Assembly: GCF_015711645.1 (NCBI RefSeq)
Contig: NZ_JABTEX010000003.1
Location: 620,001 to 684,000, forward strand
DNA length: 64,000 nucleotides
Source of the DNA: Planomonospora sp. ID82291
GTDB taxonomy: Bacteria > Actinomycetota > Actinomycetes > Streptosporangiales > Streptosporangiaceae
Direction of reading: 5' to 3'
Shown: one piece after another, positions 9,496 through 17,321 of the stretch
Numbering within the stretch: position 1 is the stretch's first letter
Layout: each line of letters begins with the position of its first letter
Position numbers and translations under genes: made by a program
Notes under the pieces: generated by a model
The model's input: the letters and a program-made list of their open reading frames with translations, nothing else
Told to the model about the DNA's origin: nothing
The model's database searches: none

Positions 9496-9609
9496 AAGTG
9501 CCCTGGTCCCCCGTCGGGGCACTGGTGCCGGCGTTCCGGGCCCCCGTCGGAACGCCGATGAAGCGACGCCGGGTGGTTTGCCCCCGTAACCACCCGGCGT
9601 CGCCCTTTT
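9496..9609 (+). ncRNA. 6C-like small RNA with three C-rich hairpin loops
   Basis: Three consecutive hairpins each display the loop sequence CCCCCGT. The first has stem 9497-9503/9517-9523. The second has stem 9529-9537/9549-9557 (9 bp perfect). The third has stem 9563-9578/9588-9603 (16 bp perfect), then CCTTTT, giving an intrinsic terminator. Actinobacterial 6C RNA is defined by stem-loops with C-tract loops that pair with G-rich ribosome-binding sites, so this is a strong structural match. Each loop has five Cs rather than six. A promoter is suggested by TTGACG (9458-9463) and TACGCT (9484-9489), though the 20-bp spacing is long. The 5' end is approximate. Confidence 0.8.
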
Positions 9610-9632
9610 CTCCGGCCTTCTGGTCCCATCCT

Positions 9633-9682
9633 GGTTTCCTGCGCGCCGTTCCCTACTCCGGTTTCCTGCGCGCCGTTCCCTA
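9633..9682. repeat. 27-bp tandem duplication spanning a stop codon
   Basis: GGTTTCCTGCGCGCC and the next 8 bases occur twice (from 9633 and from 9660). On the minus strand each copy begins with TAG, the stop of the DUF6457 gene, so the stop and 3' flank are duplicated. Confidence 0.8.
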
Positions 9683-9937
9683 TGCGTCGCCCAACGTCTC
9701 CGTGGTCGCCCGCTCCCAGTCGCGGGCCAGTTCGCTCACCCGCTCCACCGCGCCGGGCGGCGCCGTCCCCGCCCCCTGGGCCAGGCCCAGCACGTAGGCC
9801 GTCAGCGGCGCGGCCGGGCGGGCCACCCCGTGGGCCACGTCCCTGGTGAGGTCGAGCAGCGCGTCCCGGTCCACCCGCGCGGGGTCGACGCCGAGTTCCC
9901 TGCAGACCAGCGCGGTCCACTCCTCCAGCACGTTCAC
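9680..9937 (-). CDS. DUF6457-type small protein linked to mobA
   Basis: An 85-residue protein from GTG 9937, preceded by GAGGAG. The start overlaps the mobA stop by 4 bp (GTGA), indicating translational coupling. It is helical and contains LVCRELGVDPARVDRDALLD and LTRDVAHGVARPAAPLTAYV, matching the small DUF6457 proteins that follow mobA in actinobacteria. Function is unknown; an accessory role in molybdenum-cofactor nucleotide transfer is inferred only from coupling. A longer reading upstream would run antisense to mobA codons and is rejected. Confidence 0.82.
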   Translation of the reverse strand: MNVLEEWTALVCRELGVDPARVDRDALLDLTRDVAHGVARPAAPLTAYVLGLAQGAGTAPPGAVERVSELARDWERATTETLGDA

Positions 9938-10506
9938 GTCCTGCTCCTCACATGCGTCAGATCGTCCACCGTGTCGCAGTCGAACCACGGTTCCCCGGGC
10001 AGGTGGAGCCTGACCGGGTCCAGCGGGGCCAGCAGCCCCCGCAGGGACCGCCCCGCGTAGCCGGAGAGCGCCTCGGCGAGCGCCGCCGTCCGCCAGGCTC
10101 CCACCAGCCACTGCTCGTGGCCGCCGTCGTCGACGAGCAGCGCGCCCGCGCCGTTCCCGCCGTCCCCTTCTGCGCCGTCCGCCGCGTCGAGGAGCGCCTC
10201 GACGTGCCGGGCGCGCAGGAACGGCAGGTCGGCGGCGAGCAGGACCACGCGGGGGGCGGTCGCCTCCGGCAACCCGGCCCGCAGCGCCGGGACCGGCCCG
10301 CCGCCCGGCGGGTCCTCGGTGCGGAAGACCGCCCGGTCGAGTCCCGGCCGCGGCGGCCCGACCACGATGAGGCGGCCGGCGCCGGGCACGGCGGCGGCCA
10401 CGCGCTCGATGAGCGGCACGCCGCCCACCTCCAGGCCGGGCTTGTCCCGTCCGCCGAGCCGCGAGGCCCGCCCTCCGGCGAGGATCAGCGCGTCGTACCC
10501 GGTCAT
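9934..10506 (-). CDS. mobA: Molybdenum cofactor guanylyltransferase
   Basis: A 190-residue nucleotidyltransferase. The LILAGGRASRLGGRDKPGLE segment near the start is the GTP-binding signature (LAGG...R.GG.DK). LLAADLPFLRARHVEALL gives the metal-binding Asp. The product would attach GMP to molybdopterin to give the MGD cofactor. It lies 167 bp downstream of moaA on the same strand and is coupled to the DUF6457 gene. The residue 130-145 region is Gly/Asp/Ala-rich, probably a loop expansion. Confidence 0.9.
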   Translation of the reverse strand: MTGYDALILAGGRASRLGGRDKPGLEVGGVPLIERVAAAVPGAGRLIVVGPPRPGLDRAVFRTEDPPGGGPVPALRAGLPEATAPRVVLLAADLPFLRARHVEALLDAADGAEGDGGNGAGALLVDDGGHEQWLVGAWRTAALAEALSGYAGRSLRGLLAPLDPVRLHLPGEPWFDCDTVDDLTHVRSRT

Positions 10507-10538
10507 GGAGATGAGGCTAGCTCACGTCGTCCGGACGG

Positions 10539-10626
10539 CCGGACCCGGACGCCGTCTCCGCACGGTGCCGGACCCGGACGCCGCCTCCGCACGGTGCCGG
10601 ACCCGGACGCCGCCTTCCGCACGGGC
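10539..10626. repeat. 29-bp tandem repeat between moaA and mobA
   Basis: Three consecutive copies of a 29-bp unit beginning CCGGACCCGGACGCCG start at 10539, 10568 and 10597; the third is slightly diverged. It fills most of the 167-bp gap between moaA and mobA. Confidence 0.85.
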
Positions 10627-10673
10627 GAGTCCGACGACCGCTTCCGTGCGGGGCGACTCCGAGACGCACGGCG

Positions 10674-11687
10674 TTACCCGCCGATGGCCGACATCGGGCG
10701 CGACGGCTGCAGGAAGGCGGGATCGTCGATGCCGTGCCCGGCCTTCTTGGTCCGGACCGCCGCCAGCCAGCGCTCGGCCAGCTCGTCGTCGGAGGCCCCG
10801 GAGCGCATCGCCGCCCGCAGGTCGGACTCGTCCGTCGCGAACAGGCAGTTGCGGATCTGGCCGTCGGCGGTGAGCCGTACCCGGTCGCAGGCCCCGCAGA
10901 ACGGGCGGGTGACCGAGCCGATCACGCCGACCCGCGCCGGGCCGCCGTCGACGAGGAACAGTTCGGCGGGGGCGCTGCCCCGCTCGGCCGGGTCGGCGTC
11001 GGTCAGGCCGAAGGAGGCCTGCAGCGTCGCGAGGATCTCGTCGGCCGTGATCATGTTCTCCCGGCGCCAGCCGTGCTGGGCGTCCAGCGGCATCTGCTCG
11101 ATGAAGCGCAGCTCGTAGCCCTTGTCGAGGCAGTAGCGCAGGAGCGGGACCGCCTCGTGGTCGTTGACGCCGCGCATCAGCACCGCGTTGATCTTCACCG
11201 GGCGCAGCCCGGCGGCCTCGGCCGCGGCCAGGCCCTCCAGTACGTCGGCCAGCCGGTCGCGGTGGGCGAGTTTGGCGAACGTCTCGCGGTCCAGGGTGTC
11301 CAGGGAGACGTTCACCCGGTCGAGGCCGGCCGCGGCGAGCGGCCCGGCGAGCCGGGCCAGCCCGATGCCGTTGGTGGTCAGCGAGACCTGCGGCCGGGGC
11401 GCGAGCGCGGTGGTGCGGGCCACGATGTCGACCAGCTCGCGGCGGAGCAGTGGCTCGCCGCCGGTGTAGCGGACCTCGGTGAGGCCGAGCCGCTCCACCC
11501 CGATGGCGACCAGCCGGACGATCTCTTCGGCGGTCAGCAGCTCGGGCTTGGGCAGCCAGTCGAGGCCCTCGGGCGGCATGCAGTACGAGCAGCGCAGGTT
11601 GCAGCGGTCCGTGAGGGACACCCGAAGATCGGTCGCCACTCGGCCGAACGAGTCGCGCAACACGGGCGCCACCCCTCCCCTTGTCAT
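10674..11687 (-). CDS. moaA: GTP 3',8-cyclase (molybdopterin biosynthesis)
   Basis: A 337-residue radical SAM enzyme catalysing the first step of molybdenum-cofactor synthesis. The N-terminal cluster site is DRCNLRCSYCMPPEG (CxxxCxxC). A YTGGEPLLR motif follows for SAM binding. The C-terminal second cluster site FCGACDRVRL plus RNCLF binds GTP. The protein ends in the conserved Gly-Gly. MobA follows downstream. I see no moco riboswitch in the short upstream region. Confidence 0.96.
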   Translation of the reverse strand: MTRGGVAPVLRDSFGRVATDLRVSLTDRCNLRCSYCMPPEGLDWLPKPELLTAEEIVRLVAIGVERLGLTEVRYTGGEPLLRRELVDIVARTTALAPRPQVSLTTNGIGLARLAGPLAAAGLDRVNVSLDTLDRETFAKLAHRDRLADVLEGLAAAEAAGLRPVKINAVLMRGVNDHEAVPLLRYCLDKGYELRFIEQMPLDAQHGWRRENMITADEILATLQASFGLTDADPAERGSAPAELFLVDGGPARVGVIGSVTRPFCGACDRVRLTADGQIRNCLFATDESDLRAAMRSGASDDELAERWLAAVRTKKAGHGIDDPAFLQPSRPMSAIGG

Positions 11688-11772
11688 TCGAGCAAGGGGG
11701 CCAGCCTAAGGCCGCCCCCCTCCTCCGCCCAAAAACGGGCTCCATCGCCTGACAACGGCCGCGCCGTACGGA

Positions 11773-12372
11773 TCATTCCCCGGTGCGCTTCCCGGGAGGG
11801 GCCAGGAGCCCGTCCCGCAGCGCCTGCCGTACCTGCATCAGCGCGAACCCCAGCAGGTTCAGCCCCCGCCACGTCTCGGGCCGGCCGGCCCGCTCGTCGC
11901 CGGCCGCGAGCCCGATCCCCCAGATCCGGTCCACCGGGCTCGCCTCGACCAGCACCCGGTCCCCCGTCCCCAGCAGGAACCCCCCCAGCTCCGGGTGCTG
12001 GGCGAACTTGGCCAGGTTGCCCCGGACGACCAGGTCGGAGCGGGCCGCCTGCCACGCCCGCTCGTCGAAGCCGCGCACCCTCCGCCCCAGGTCCTTGGCC
12101 CGCTTGGGGTGCCCGGCCGCCACGATCTCCGCCGCGGTCTCCTCATCGCCGAACAGCCGCGCCTTGCCCGCCATCATGAAGTGCTCCGCGGTGCGGTAGA
12201 CCACCCCGTCCACGGTGAAGTCCGCCGGCCACCACTGCGACAGGCACCCGGCCCCGACCCCGCCGGAGCGCGGCGGCCGGTGCCCCCAGAACATCAGGTA
12301 GCGGACCTTCTCCCCCCGCGCCACCGCCGCCGTCAGAGCCGCCACGTCGCGCACGTCCATCGCCTCGGTCAT
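11773..12372 (-). CDS. NADAR family protein (YbiA-like)
   Basis: A 199-residue protein of the NADAR/YbiA family. Features include YLMFWGHRPPRSG, CLSQWWPADFTVDGVVYRTA, EHFMMAGKARLF, and RIWGIGLAAGDERA with WRGLNLLGFALMQVR. YbiA relatives hydrolyse N-glycosidic bonds of early riboflavin intermediates or handle ADP-ribose derivatives. I use ATG 12372, preceded by GAGGG at an 8-base distance; ATG 12360 is a second candidate. An upstream extension of the frame has proline/arginine-rich noncoding composition. Confidence 0.88.
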   Translation of the reverse strand: MTEAMDVRDVAALTAAVARGEKVRYLMFWGHRPPRSGGVGAGCLSQWWPADFTVDGVVYRTAEHFMMAGKARLFGDEETAAEIVAAGHPKRAKDLGRRVRGFDERAWQAARSDLVVRGNLAKFAQHPELGGFLLGTGDRVLVEASPVDRIWGIGLAAGDERAGRPETWRGLNLLGFALMQVRQALRDGLLAPPGKRTGE

Positions 12373-12540
12373 GCCGTGCACCCTCGCAGATGCCCGCCGT
12401 CGGCGGCCAGCCGTTTCCCGGACGCCGGCGACCCGTCCGGGGCGCGCCGCACACCCGGGCGCGGCCGGGAGAGCGGACGGGGACCGAGCAGCGCGGCGAC
12501 GTGAACCGGCGGGGGACGGAGCGGCTTGGCGGCCTCGGCG

Positions 12541-12589
12541 GAACGATCCGCCTCGGGCCGGGCGCGGCCCCGCCCGAGGCGGATCGTTC
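12541..12589 (-). terminator. 18-bp perfect hairpin terminator
   Basis: Arms 12541-12558 and 12572-12589 are perfectly complementary with a 13-base loop. The hairpin starts 9 bases past the stop of the small exported protein gene and separates it from the NADAR gene. Confidence 0.75.
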
Positions 12590-12597
12590 ACCGGACT

Positions 12598-12864
12598 CTA
12601 GTAATAGAGGTAGAGGGCGAACTCCGAGCCGGCGAGCTCACACCGGAAACTCTGGACGATCCCGCCGCTGGTGACGGCTCTGAAACCGGTCCTGACGCAC
12701 TGGTCCTTGTACGGGTAGGACCCGGCGAGGTGCCACGACGGGGCGGCCTGGGCGGAGACGTCCGCGACCGACGCGGCCGACGCGGCCGGGGCCGAGAGGG
12801 ACACCGCACCGATGGCAAGCCCTCCGGCCGCCAACACCGCCGCCGCCGTACGACGAACCTTCAT
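12598..12864 (-). CDS. Small exported protein, function unknown
   Basis: An 88-residue protein from ATG 12864, preceded by AAGGAAG. Residues 1-34 are a signal peptide (KVRRTAAAVLAAGGLAIGAV, then an APAASA cleavage-like site). The roughly 50-residue mature part has two Cys (DQCVRTG and SFRCELAG) that could form one disulfide, and ends in an aromatic ALYLYY. Proteins of this size and pattern are common in Streptosporangiales and Streptomyces secretomes but have no assigned role. It has its own strong terminator. Confidence 0.78.
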   Translation of the reverse strand: MKVRRTAAAVLAAGGLAIGAVSLSAPAASAASVADVSAQAAPSWHLAGSYPYKDQCVRTGFRAVTSGGIVQSFRCELAGSEFALYLYY

Positions 12865-13286
12865 TCTTCTTCCTTTCGTGGATGCCACACCCGGGCTGCG
12901 GTTTCACTGGCGCACCCGGCCTCTTCGACACGACGCCTGCACGCGGAGGGAAGAACCGCTGCAGGCCGATCTCATGGTGGCCGTTTCCGGGCTTCCGGGT
13001 CGTCCCCCTTCCGAGGGAGCGCCGATCCGCCACACGAATTACCCTCGTGCCTCAATTCGCGATCGGTGAAATACAAAAACCGAATAGAAGGCGACCGAAA
13101 AAAAGGGGAGGGATGCGATGGGCGTTTTCCCGCCCGGAACCGCGGCCCCTGCCGATCAACCGCGGGACACGCGGCGCCGTCCCCCGGATGACGGCGGCGC
13201 AGTACCCGGCCGGCGCGCGGGGATCTGCGCCGGCGGGCGGCTCGCCGTCCTGCCGGGCCGCGCGCAGGAGCGATGAGGACCACCGA
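12865..13286. other. Intergenic region with AT-rich patch
   Basis: About 420 bases with no well-supported gene. The stretch 13050-13110 is unusually A-rich for this genome and may hold the promoter of the small exported gene or of a short plus-strand transcript. One weak small reading frame is listed separately. No repeat or RNA structure stands out apart from the rtcB terminator at its right end. Confidence 0.4.
13118..13276 (+). CDS. Possible small protein (52 residues), doubtful
   Basis: The frame starts at ATG 13118 behind a strong purine-rich GGGGAGGG and an A-rich leader, and reads GVFPPGTAAPADQPRD onward to TGA 13276. The composition is Pro/Arg/Gly-rich with no recognisable domain or signal. 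The ribosome-binding site and AT-rich promoter-like DNA argue for it; composition argues against it. Confidence 0.22.
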   Translation: MGVFPPGTAAPADQPRDTRRRPPDDGGAVPGRRAGICAGGRLAVLPGRAQER

Positions 13287-13335
13287 GGGCCCGCACCGCG
13301 GGTCAGCGGGGATGCCGCCGCCGCGGTGCGGGCCC
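13287..13335 (-). terminator. 15-bp hairpin terminator after rtcB
   Basis: Arms 13287-13301 and 13321-13335 are perfectly complementary (GGGCCCGCACCGCGG). The hairpin starts 12 bases after the rtcB stop on the minus strand. Confidence 0.7.
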
Positions 13336-13346
13336 GGAAGGCCGGG

Positions 13347-14534
13347 TCAGCCCTTGATGCAGATGAGCTGGCGCAGGTGGGCGACGACCTCGACCAGGTC
13401 GGACTGGGCGGCCATGACCGACTCGATGTCCTTGTAGGCGGCGGGGATCTCATCGATCACCCCGGTGTCCTTGCGGCACTCCACGCCCTCGGTCTGGGCC
13501 TTGAAGTCCGCCAGCGTGAAGGTCCTCTTGGCCTTGTTCCGGCTCATCCGGCGGCCGGCGCCGTGCGAGGCCGAGTTGAACGCCGAGGCGTTGCCCAGGC
13601 CCTTCACGATGTAGGTGCCGGTCGCCATCGAGCCGGGGATGATGCCGAACTCGCCGGATCCCGCACGGATCGCGCCCTTGCGGGTGACGAGCACGTCCAC
13701 GCCGTCGTACCGCTCCTCCGCCACGTAGTTGTGGTGGCAGGAGATCGGCTGCTCGAAGGTGATGTTCGGAAGGTGGCGCCGGAGCACGTCGCAGGCCAGG
13801 GCCATCATGACCGCCCGGTTGCGGCGCGCGTAGTCCTGCGCCCAGAACAGGTCCCGCCGGTAGGCGTCCATCTGCGGCGTGCCCCCGACGAACACCGCGA
13901 GGTCCCGGTCCGGCAGGTCCTGGTTGTGCGGCAGGCTCCGCGCCTCGCCGATGTGGTGCTCGGCCAGTTCCTTGCCGATGTTGCGCGACCCGGAGTGCAG
14001 CACGACCCAGACCGCGCCCTCGTCGTCGGCGCAGACCTCCAGGAAGTGGTTCCCTCCCCCGAGGGTGCCCATCTGGACCTCGGCCCGCTCCCTCCGGCCC
14101 CGCACGGACGGGGCGAGCCGGTCGAAGTCCTTCCAGAAGTCCGCCCAGTCGGCGGTCTTGAAGCCGTGCAGCCGGGTCGGGTCGACCGGCCGCTTGTGGT
14201 GCCCGAACCCCACCGGCACCGCCTGCTCCAGCTTCGAGCGCAGGTAGGCCAAGTTGTCGGGCAGGCCGCTCGCCGTGTAGGAGGTCTTCACCGCGGTCAT
14301 CCCGCACCCGATGTCGACGCCCACCGCCGCCGGCGAGACCGCGTCCCGCATGGCGATGACCGAGCCCACGGTGGCCCCCTTGCCGTGGTGCACGTCCGGC
14401 ATCACCGCGACCCCCTGCACCCACGGCAGGTTGGCCACGTTGCGCAGCTGCTGCATGACGTTCGCCTCGACCTCGTCCGGGTCGGCCCACATGCGGATCG
14501 GCGCACGGCCGCCCTGCACCTCTCTGTACGTCAT
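13347..14534 (-). CDS. rtcB: RNA-splicing ligase RtcB
   Basis: A 395-residue protein with RtcB landmarks: GVAVMPDVHHGKGATVGSVI, VGVDIGCGMTAVKT (metal-binding Asp/Cys), GTLGGGNHFLEV, the HSGSRNIGK box, and SCHHNYVAEE. It joins 2',3'-cyclic phosphate or 3'-phosphate ends to 5'-OH RNA using GTP and Mn2+. The TYREVQGGRAPIRMWADP start at ATG 14534 matches the family. An in-frame upstream extension would add a repeated MKVA peptide encoded by a 12-bp tandem repeat and is probably not translated. No archease gene is adjacent. Confidence 0.94.
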   Translation of the reverse strand: MTYREVQGGRAPIRMWADPDEVEANVMQQLRNVANLPWVQGVAVMPDVHHGKGATVGSVIAMRDAVSPAAVGVDIGCGMTAVKTSYTASGLPDNLAYLRSKLEQAVPVGFGHHKRPVDPTRLHGFKTADWADFWKDFDRLAPSVRGRRERAEVQMGTLGGGNHFLEVCADDEGAVWVVLHSGSRNIGKELAEHHIGEARSLPHNQDLPDRDLAVFVGGTPQMDAYRRDLFWAQDYARRNRAVMMALACDVLRRHLPNITFEQPISCHHNYVAEERYDGVDVLVTRKGAIRAGSGEFGIIPGSMATGTYIVKGLGNASAFNSASHGAGRRMSRNKAKRTFTLADFKAQTEGVECRKDTGVIDEIPAAYKDIESVMAAQSDLVEVVAHLRQLICIKG

Positions 14535-14566
14535 CCCCACGTCGCCTCCCTCCGGCGAGTCGCTTA

Positions 14567-14602
14567 CGACCTTCATCGCGACCTTCATCGCGACCTTCAT
14601 CG
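14567..14602. repeat. 12-bp tandem repeat, three perfect copies, in rtcB leader
   Basis: CGACCTTCATCG is repeated exactly three times. On the minus strand it creates repeated ATG codons in frame with rtcB. It may be leader DNA or an extended N-terminus. The copy number is a multiple of 3 bases, so variation would keep the frame. Confidence 0.85.
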
Positions 14603-14735
14603 CGAACAAGGTCAATGACGCCAGAACCGGGTCACCGGCCGCAACCGGATTAACCGCCCTCCCCCGGATGAACGGCCGGAGCGGCGTGCGGTCTTCCCGT
14701 ACGGCCCGCGGCGGGGCGGGTGGTCCCGGGCCGGT

Positions 14736-15602
14736 CTACGCGATCGCGGTGCCCTGGGAGAGCAGGAGCAGGACGTCGACCGCCGCGACGGCGACGGCCG
14801 CGGCGAACGGCGCCCGCGGTGAGCGGCGGCCCAGCAGCAGGCCGGCGCCCGCGAGCAGGGCGGCCCCGGCGAGGGCGGTCCAGCCGCCGGCGCCGGGCGG
14901 CCCCGGCGGGGCCAGGACGAGCAGGCAGGTGGCGGCCAGGAGCGGCACCGGGACCAGGGCGCGGACACGGTCCGGGCCGAGCCGCTGCGGCCAGCCGCGG
15001 ACCCCGGTCGCCAGGTCGCCGGGGATGTCCGGCAGCACGTTGGCCAGGTGCGCCCCGCAGCCGAGCAGCGCCGCCGCGAGCACCGCCCACCAGGCGGGCC
15101 GGGGCTGTCCGGGCAGGCCGAGCGCGACGAAGGCCGGCAGCGAGCCGAACCCCACGGCGTAGGGGGCCCAGGACAGCACGGTGGCCTTCAGCCCGAGGTC
15201 GTAGCCCCAGGCCGCGGCGACCCCCGCGAGGTGGACGGCGCCGGCCGCCGTACCGGAGGCCAGGGAGAGCGGCACGCACGCCGCGAGGGCGGCGAACGCG
15301 GCGGTCCACACCGTCCGGGCGCCCACGGCGCCGTCGGCGACCGGTTTGCCGGTCCGCCCGGCGGCCCGGTCCCGCCCGGCGTCCACCGCGTCGTTGCACC
15401 AGCCGATCGAGAGCTGTCCGGCCAGCACGGCCGCGGCCACCAGGACGCACCCGGCCGCGTCGCGCCCGCTCGCCGCGGCCAGCACGGCCGTCAGCGCGGT
15501 GACCGCGGCGGTCGGCCCGGGGTGGCAGGCCCGCACCAGCCCGGACAGGAGCGCCGGGAGGCGGGGACGGCTCTGGCTGCGCGGCGTCCCGCTCGTCGTC
15601 AC
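14736..15602 (-). CDS. UbiA family prenyltransferase
   Basis: A 288-residue integral membrane protein with about eight hydrophobic segments. The first Asp-rich motif is WCNDAVDAGRDRAAGRTGKP (NDxxDxxxD type, about residue 70), and a second acidic patch lies in LPDIPGDLATG. These coordinate Mg-diphosphate of an isoprenoid donor. GTG 15602 with AGGA upstream is chosen. It is divergent from the type III PKS gene, sharing about 90 bp. It may prenylate or otherwise modify the aromatic product of that locus, but a separate substrate (quinone or lipid) is equally possible. Confidence 0.87.
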   Translation of the reverse strand: MTTSGTPRSQSRPRLPALLSGLVRACHPGPTAAVTALTAVLAAASGRDAAGCVLVAAAVLAGQLSIGWCNDAVDAGRDRAAGRTGKPVADGAVGARTVWTAAFAALAACVPLSLASGTAAGAVHLAGVAAAWGYDLGLKATVLSWAPYAVGFGSLPAFVALGLPGQPRPAWWAVLAAALLGCGAHLANVLPDIPGDLATGVRGWPQRLGPDRVRALVPVPLLAATCLLVLAPPGPPGAGGWTALAGAALLAGAGLLLGRRSPRAPFAAAVAVAAVDVLLLLSQGTAIA

Positions 15603-15695
15603 GGACGCGATCCTAGACGCCGGTGATCGGCTCGGCGAAGCATGGCGCCCGCCCGCGCGGGCAGAGATCGGAGAGTCCCCCTCAGCGAGCCGGGA

Positions 15696-16760
15696 GTGTC
15701 CAGATTGAGCCGTATCACCGCCGTTCACGGCGTGCTGCCCCCGAACCGCCACGCCCAGGACGAGATCACGGACGCGTTCGCGCGGCTGTGCCTGCCGGAG
15801 GGGGCCGACCGCGCGCTCCTGAACCGGTTCCACGCGAGCGCGGGGGTCGGCCACCGCCACCTGAGCCTGCCGCTCGACCGGTACGACAAGCTCGACGGTT
15901 TCGGGGCGGCCAACGACGTCTTCATCGACACCGCCCTCGAGCTGGGCGCCCGGGCGGTGAGCGGCGCGCTGGAGGAGGCGGGACTCGCCCCGGAGGACGT
16001 CGACCTGATCATGTTCACGTCCGTGACGGGCGTCGCCGCACCCTCGATCGAGGCCCGCCTGGCGGGCCGGCTGGGGCTGCGCCCCGACGTCAAGCGGGTG
16101 CCGGTCTTCGGCCTGGGCTGCGTCGCCGGAGCGGCCGGGATCGCCCGCGTCCACGACTACCTGCGCGGCTGGCCCGGCCACGTGGCCGTGCTGCTCTCGG
16201 TCGAGCTGTGCTCCCTGACCCTGCAGCGCGGGGACGCCTCGGTCGCCAACCTGGTGGCCTCGGCGCTGTTCGGGGACGGCGCGGCCGCGGTGGTGGCCTG
16301 CGGCGGCGATCGTGCGCCGCGGATGCGGGGACCCGAGGTGGTCGCCACCCGCAGCCGCCTGTACCCCGGCTCCGAGCGGGTGATGGGCTGGGAGGTCGGC
16401 GACACCGGCTTCCGGGTGGTCCTCGATGCGAGCGTCCCCGACGTGGTCAGGACCTACCTGGCCGACGACGTGCACGGCTTCCTGGCCGCCCACGGCCTGG
16501 CCGCGGGCGACGTCACGGCGTGGGTGTGCCACCCCGGAGGACCGAAGGTCCTGGAGGCCGTCTCCGCGGCGCTCCGGCTCCCGCCCGGCGCGCTCGACGT
16601 CACCCGGCGCTCCCTGGCCGACGTCGGGAACCTCTCCTCCTCCTCGGTGCTGCACGTCCTGCGGGACACGATCGCGCTGCGTCCGCCGCCGGGCACGCCG
16701 GGCCTGATCATCGCGATGGGCCCCGGTTTCTGCTCCGAACTCGTCCTGCTGCGCTGGTAG
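15696..16760 (+). CDS. Type III polyketide synthase (alkylresorcinol synthase-like)
   Basis: A 354-residue chalcone/stilbene-synthase fold enzyme. The catalytic triad is visible: Cys142 in [13 protein letters not shown], His279 in WVCHPGGPK and Asn312 in [10 protein letters not shown]. The C-terminal [14 protein letters not shown] is typical. Together with the following ICMT-like and FAD genes it reproduces the srsA-srsB-srsC order of Streptomyces griseus phenolic-lipid synthesis. The likely product is therefore an alkylresorcinol or alkylpyrone from a fatty acyl starter and malonyl-CoA. Start is GTG 15696 or TTG 15705; both are in frame and neither is decisive. Confidence 0.9.
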   Translation: MSRLSRITAVHGVLPPNRHAQDEITDAFARLCLPEGADRALLNRFHASAGVGHRHLSLPLDRYDKLDGFGAANDVFIDTALELGARAVSGALEEAGLAPEDVDLIMFTSVTGVAAPSIEARLAGRLGLRPDVKRVPVFGLGCVAGAAGIARVHDYLRGWPGHVAVLLSVELCSLTLQRGDASVANLVASALFGDGAAAVVACGGDRAPRMRGPEVVATRSRLYPGSERVMGWEVGDTGFRVVLDASVPDVVRTYLADDVHGFLAAHGLAAGDVTAWVCHPGGPKVLEAVSAALRLPPGALDVTRRSLADVGNLSSSSVLHVLRDTIALRPPPGTPGLIIAMGPGFCSELVLLRW

Positions 16761-16772
16761 GGGGTGACCGGG

Positions 16773-17321
16773 ATGTCGTGGCAGCTGTCGTCGTGGTACC
16801 TGCTGCTGGTGCTGCTCGTCGCCGTCGAGCGACTCGCCGAACTGGTCGTCGCCCGCCGCAACCTGCGGTGGAGCCTGGAGCGCGGCGGGGTGGTCTCCGG
16901 CCAGGGCCACTACCCGTGGATGGTGCTCCTGCACACGGGCCTGCTGGCCGCCTGCCTGGCGGAGGCGGGCCTGGCCGGCCGGCCCTTCGTCCCGGCGCTC
17001 GGCGGGACGATGCTGGCCCTGGTGCTCGCCGCGCAGGCGCTGCGCTGGTGGTGCATCGCCACCCTGGGACCGCAGTGGAACACCCAGGTGGTCGTGGTGC
17101 CGGGCCTGACGGCGGTCACCGGCGGTCCCTACCGCTTCCTGCGCCACCCCAACTACGTCGCGGTGGCGGTCGAGGGGGCGGCGCTCCCCCTGGTGCACGG
17201 GGCGTGGGTCACCGCCCTGGTCTTCACCGTCGGCAACGCCGTGCTGATGGCGGTCCGGATCCGGTGCGAGGAGGCCGCCCTGGCGGCGCTCGCCCCGGCG
17301 CCGGGGCGGGCGCCGGCATGA
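16773..17321 (+). CDS. ICMT-family methyltransferase (SrsB-like)
   Basis: A 182-residue membrane protein with four to five hydrophobic helices and the isoprenylcysteine carboxyl methyltransferase C-terminal signature: GPYRFLRHPNYVAVAVEGA, then an acidic Arg/Glu tail (RIRCEEAAL). In the srs pathway this family O-methylates alkylresorcinol rings rather than prenylcysteine. ATG 16773 follows a GGGGGTG; GTG 16764 is an alternative. It begins 12 bp after the PKS stop and overlaps the next gene by 4 bp (ATGA). Confidence 0.88.
   Translation: MSWQLSSWYLLLVLLVAVERLAELVVARRNLRWSLERGGVVSGQGHYPWMVLLHTGLLAACLAEAGLAGRPFVPALGGTMLALVLAAQALRWWCIATLGPQWNTQVVVVPGLTAVTGGPYRFLRHPNYVAVAVEGAALPLVHGAWVTALVFTVGNAVLMAVRIRCEEAALAALAPAPGRAPA

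Noticed and set aside
10507-11772. Molybdenum-cofactor riboswitch upstream of moaA
   Set aside because: The upstream gap is only 85 bases and lacks the expected multi-stem aptamer; the repeat region lies downstream of moaA.
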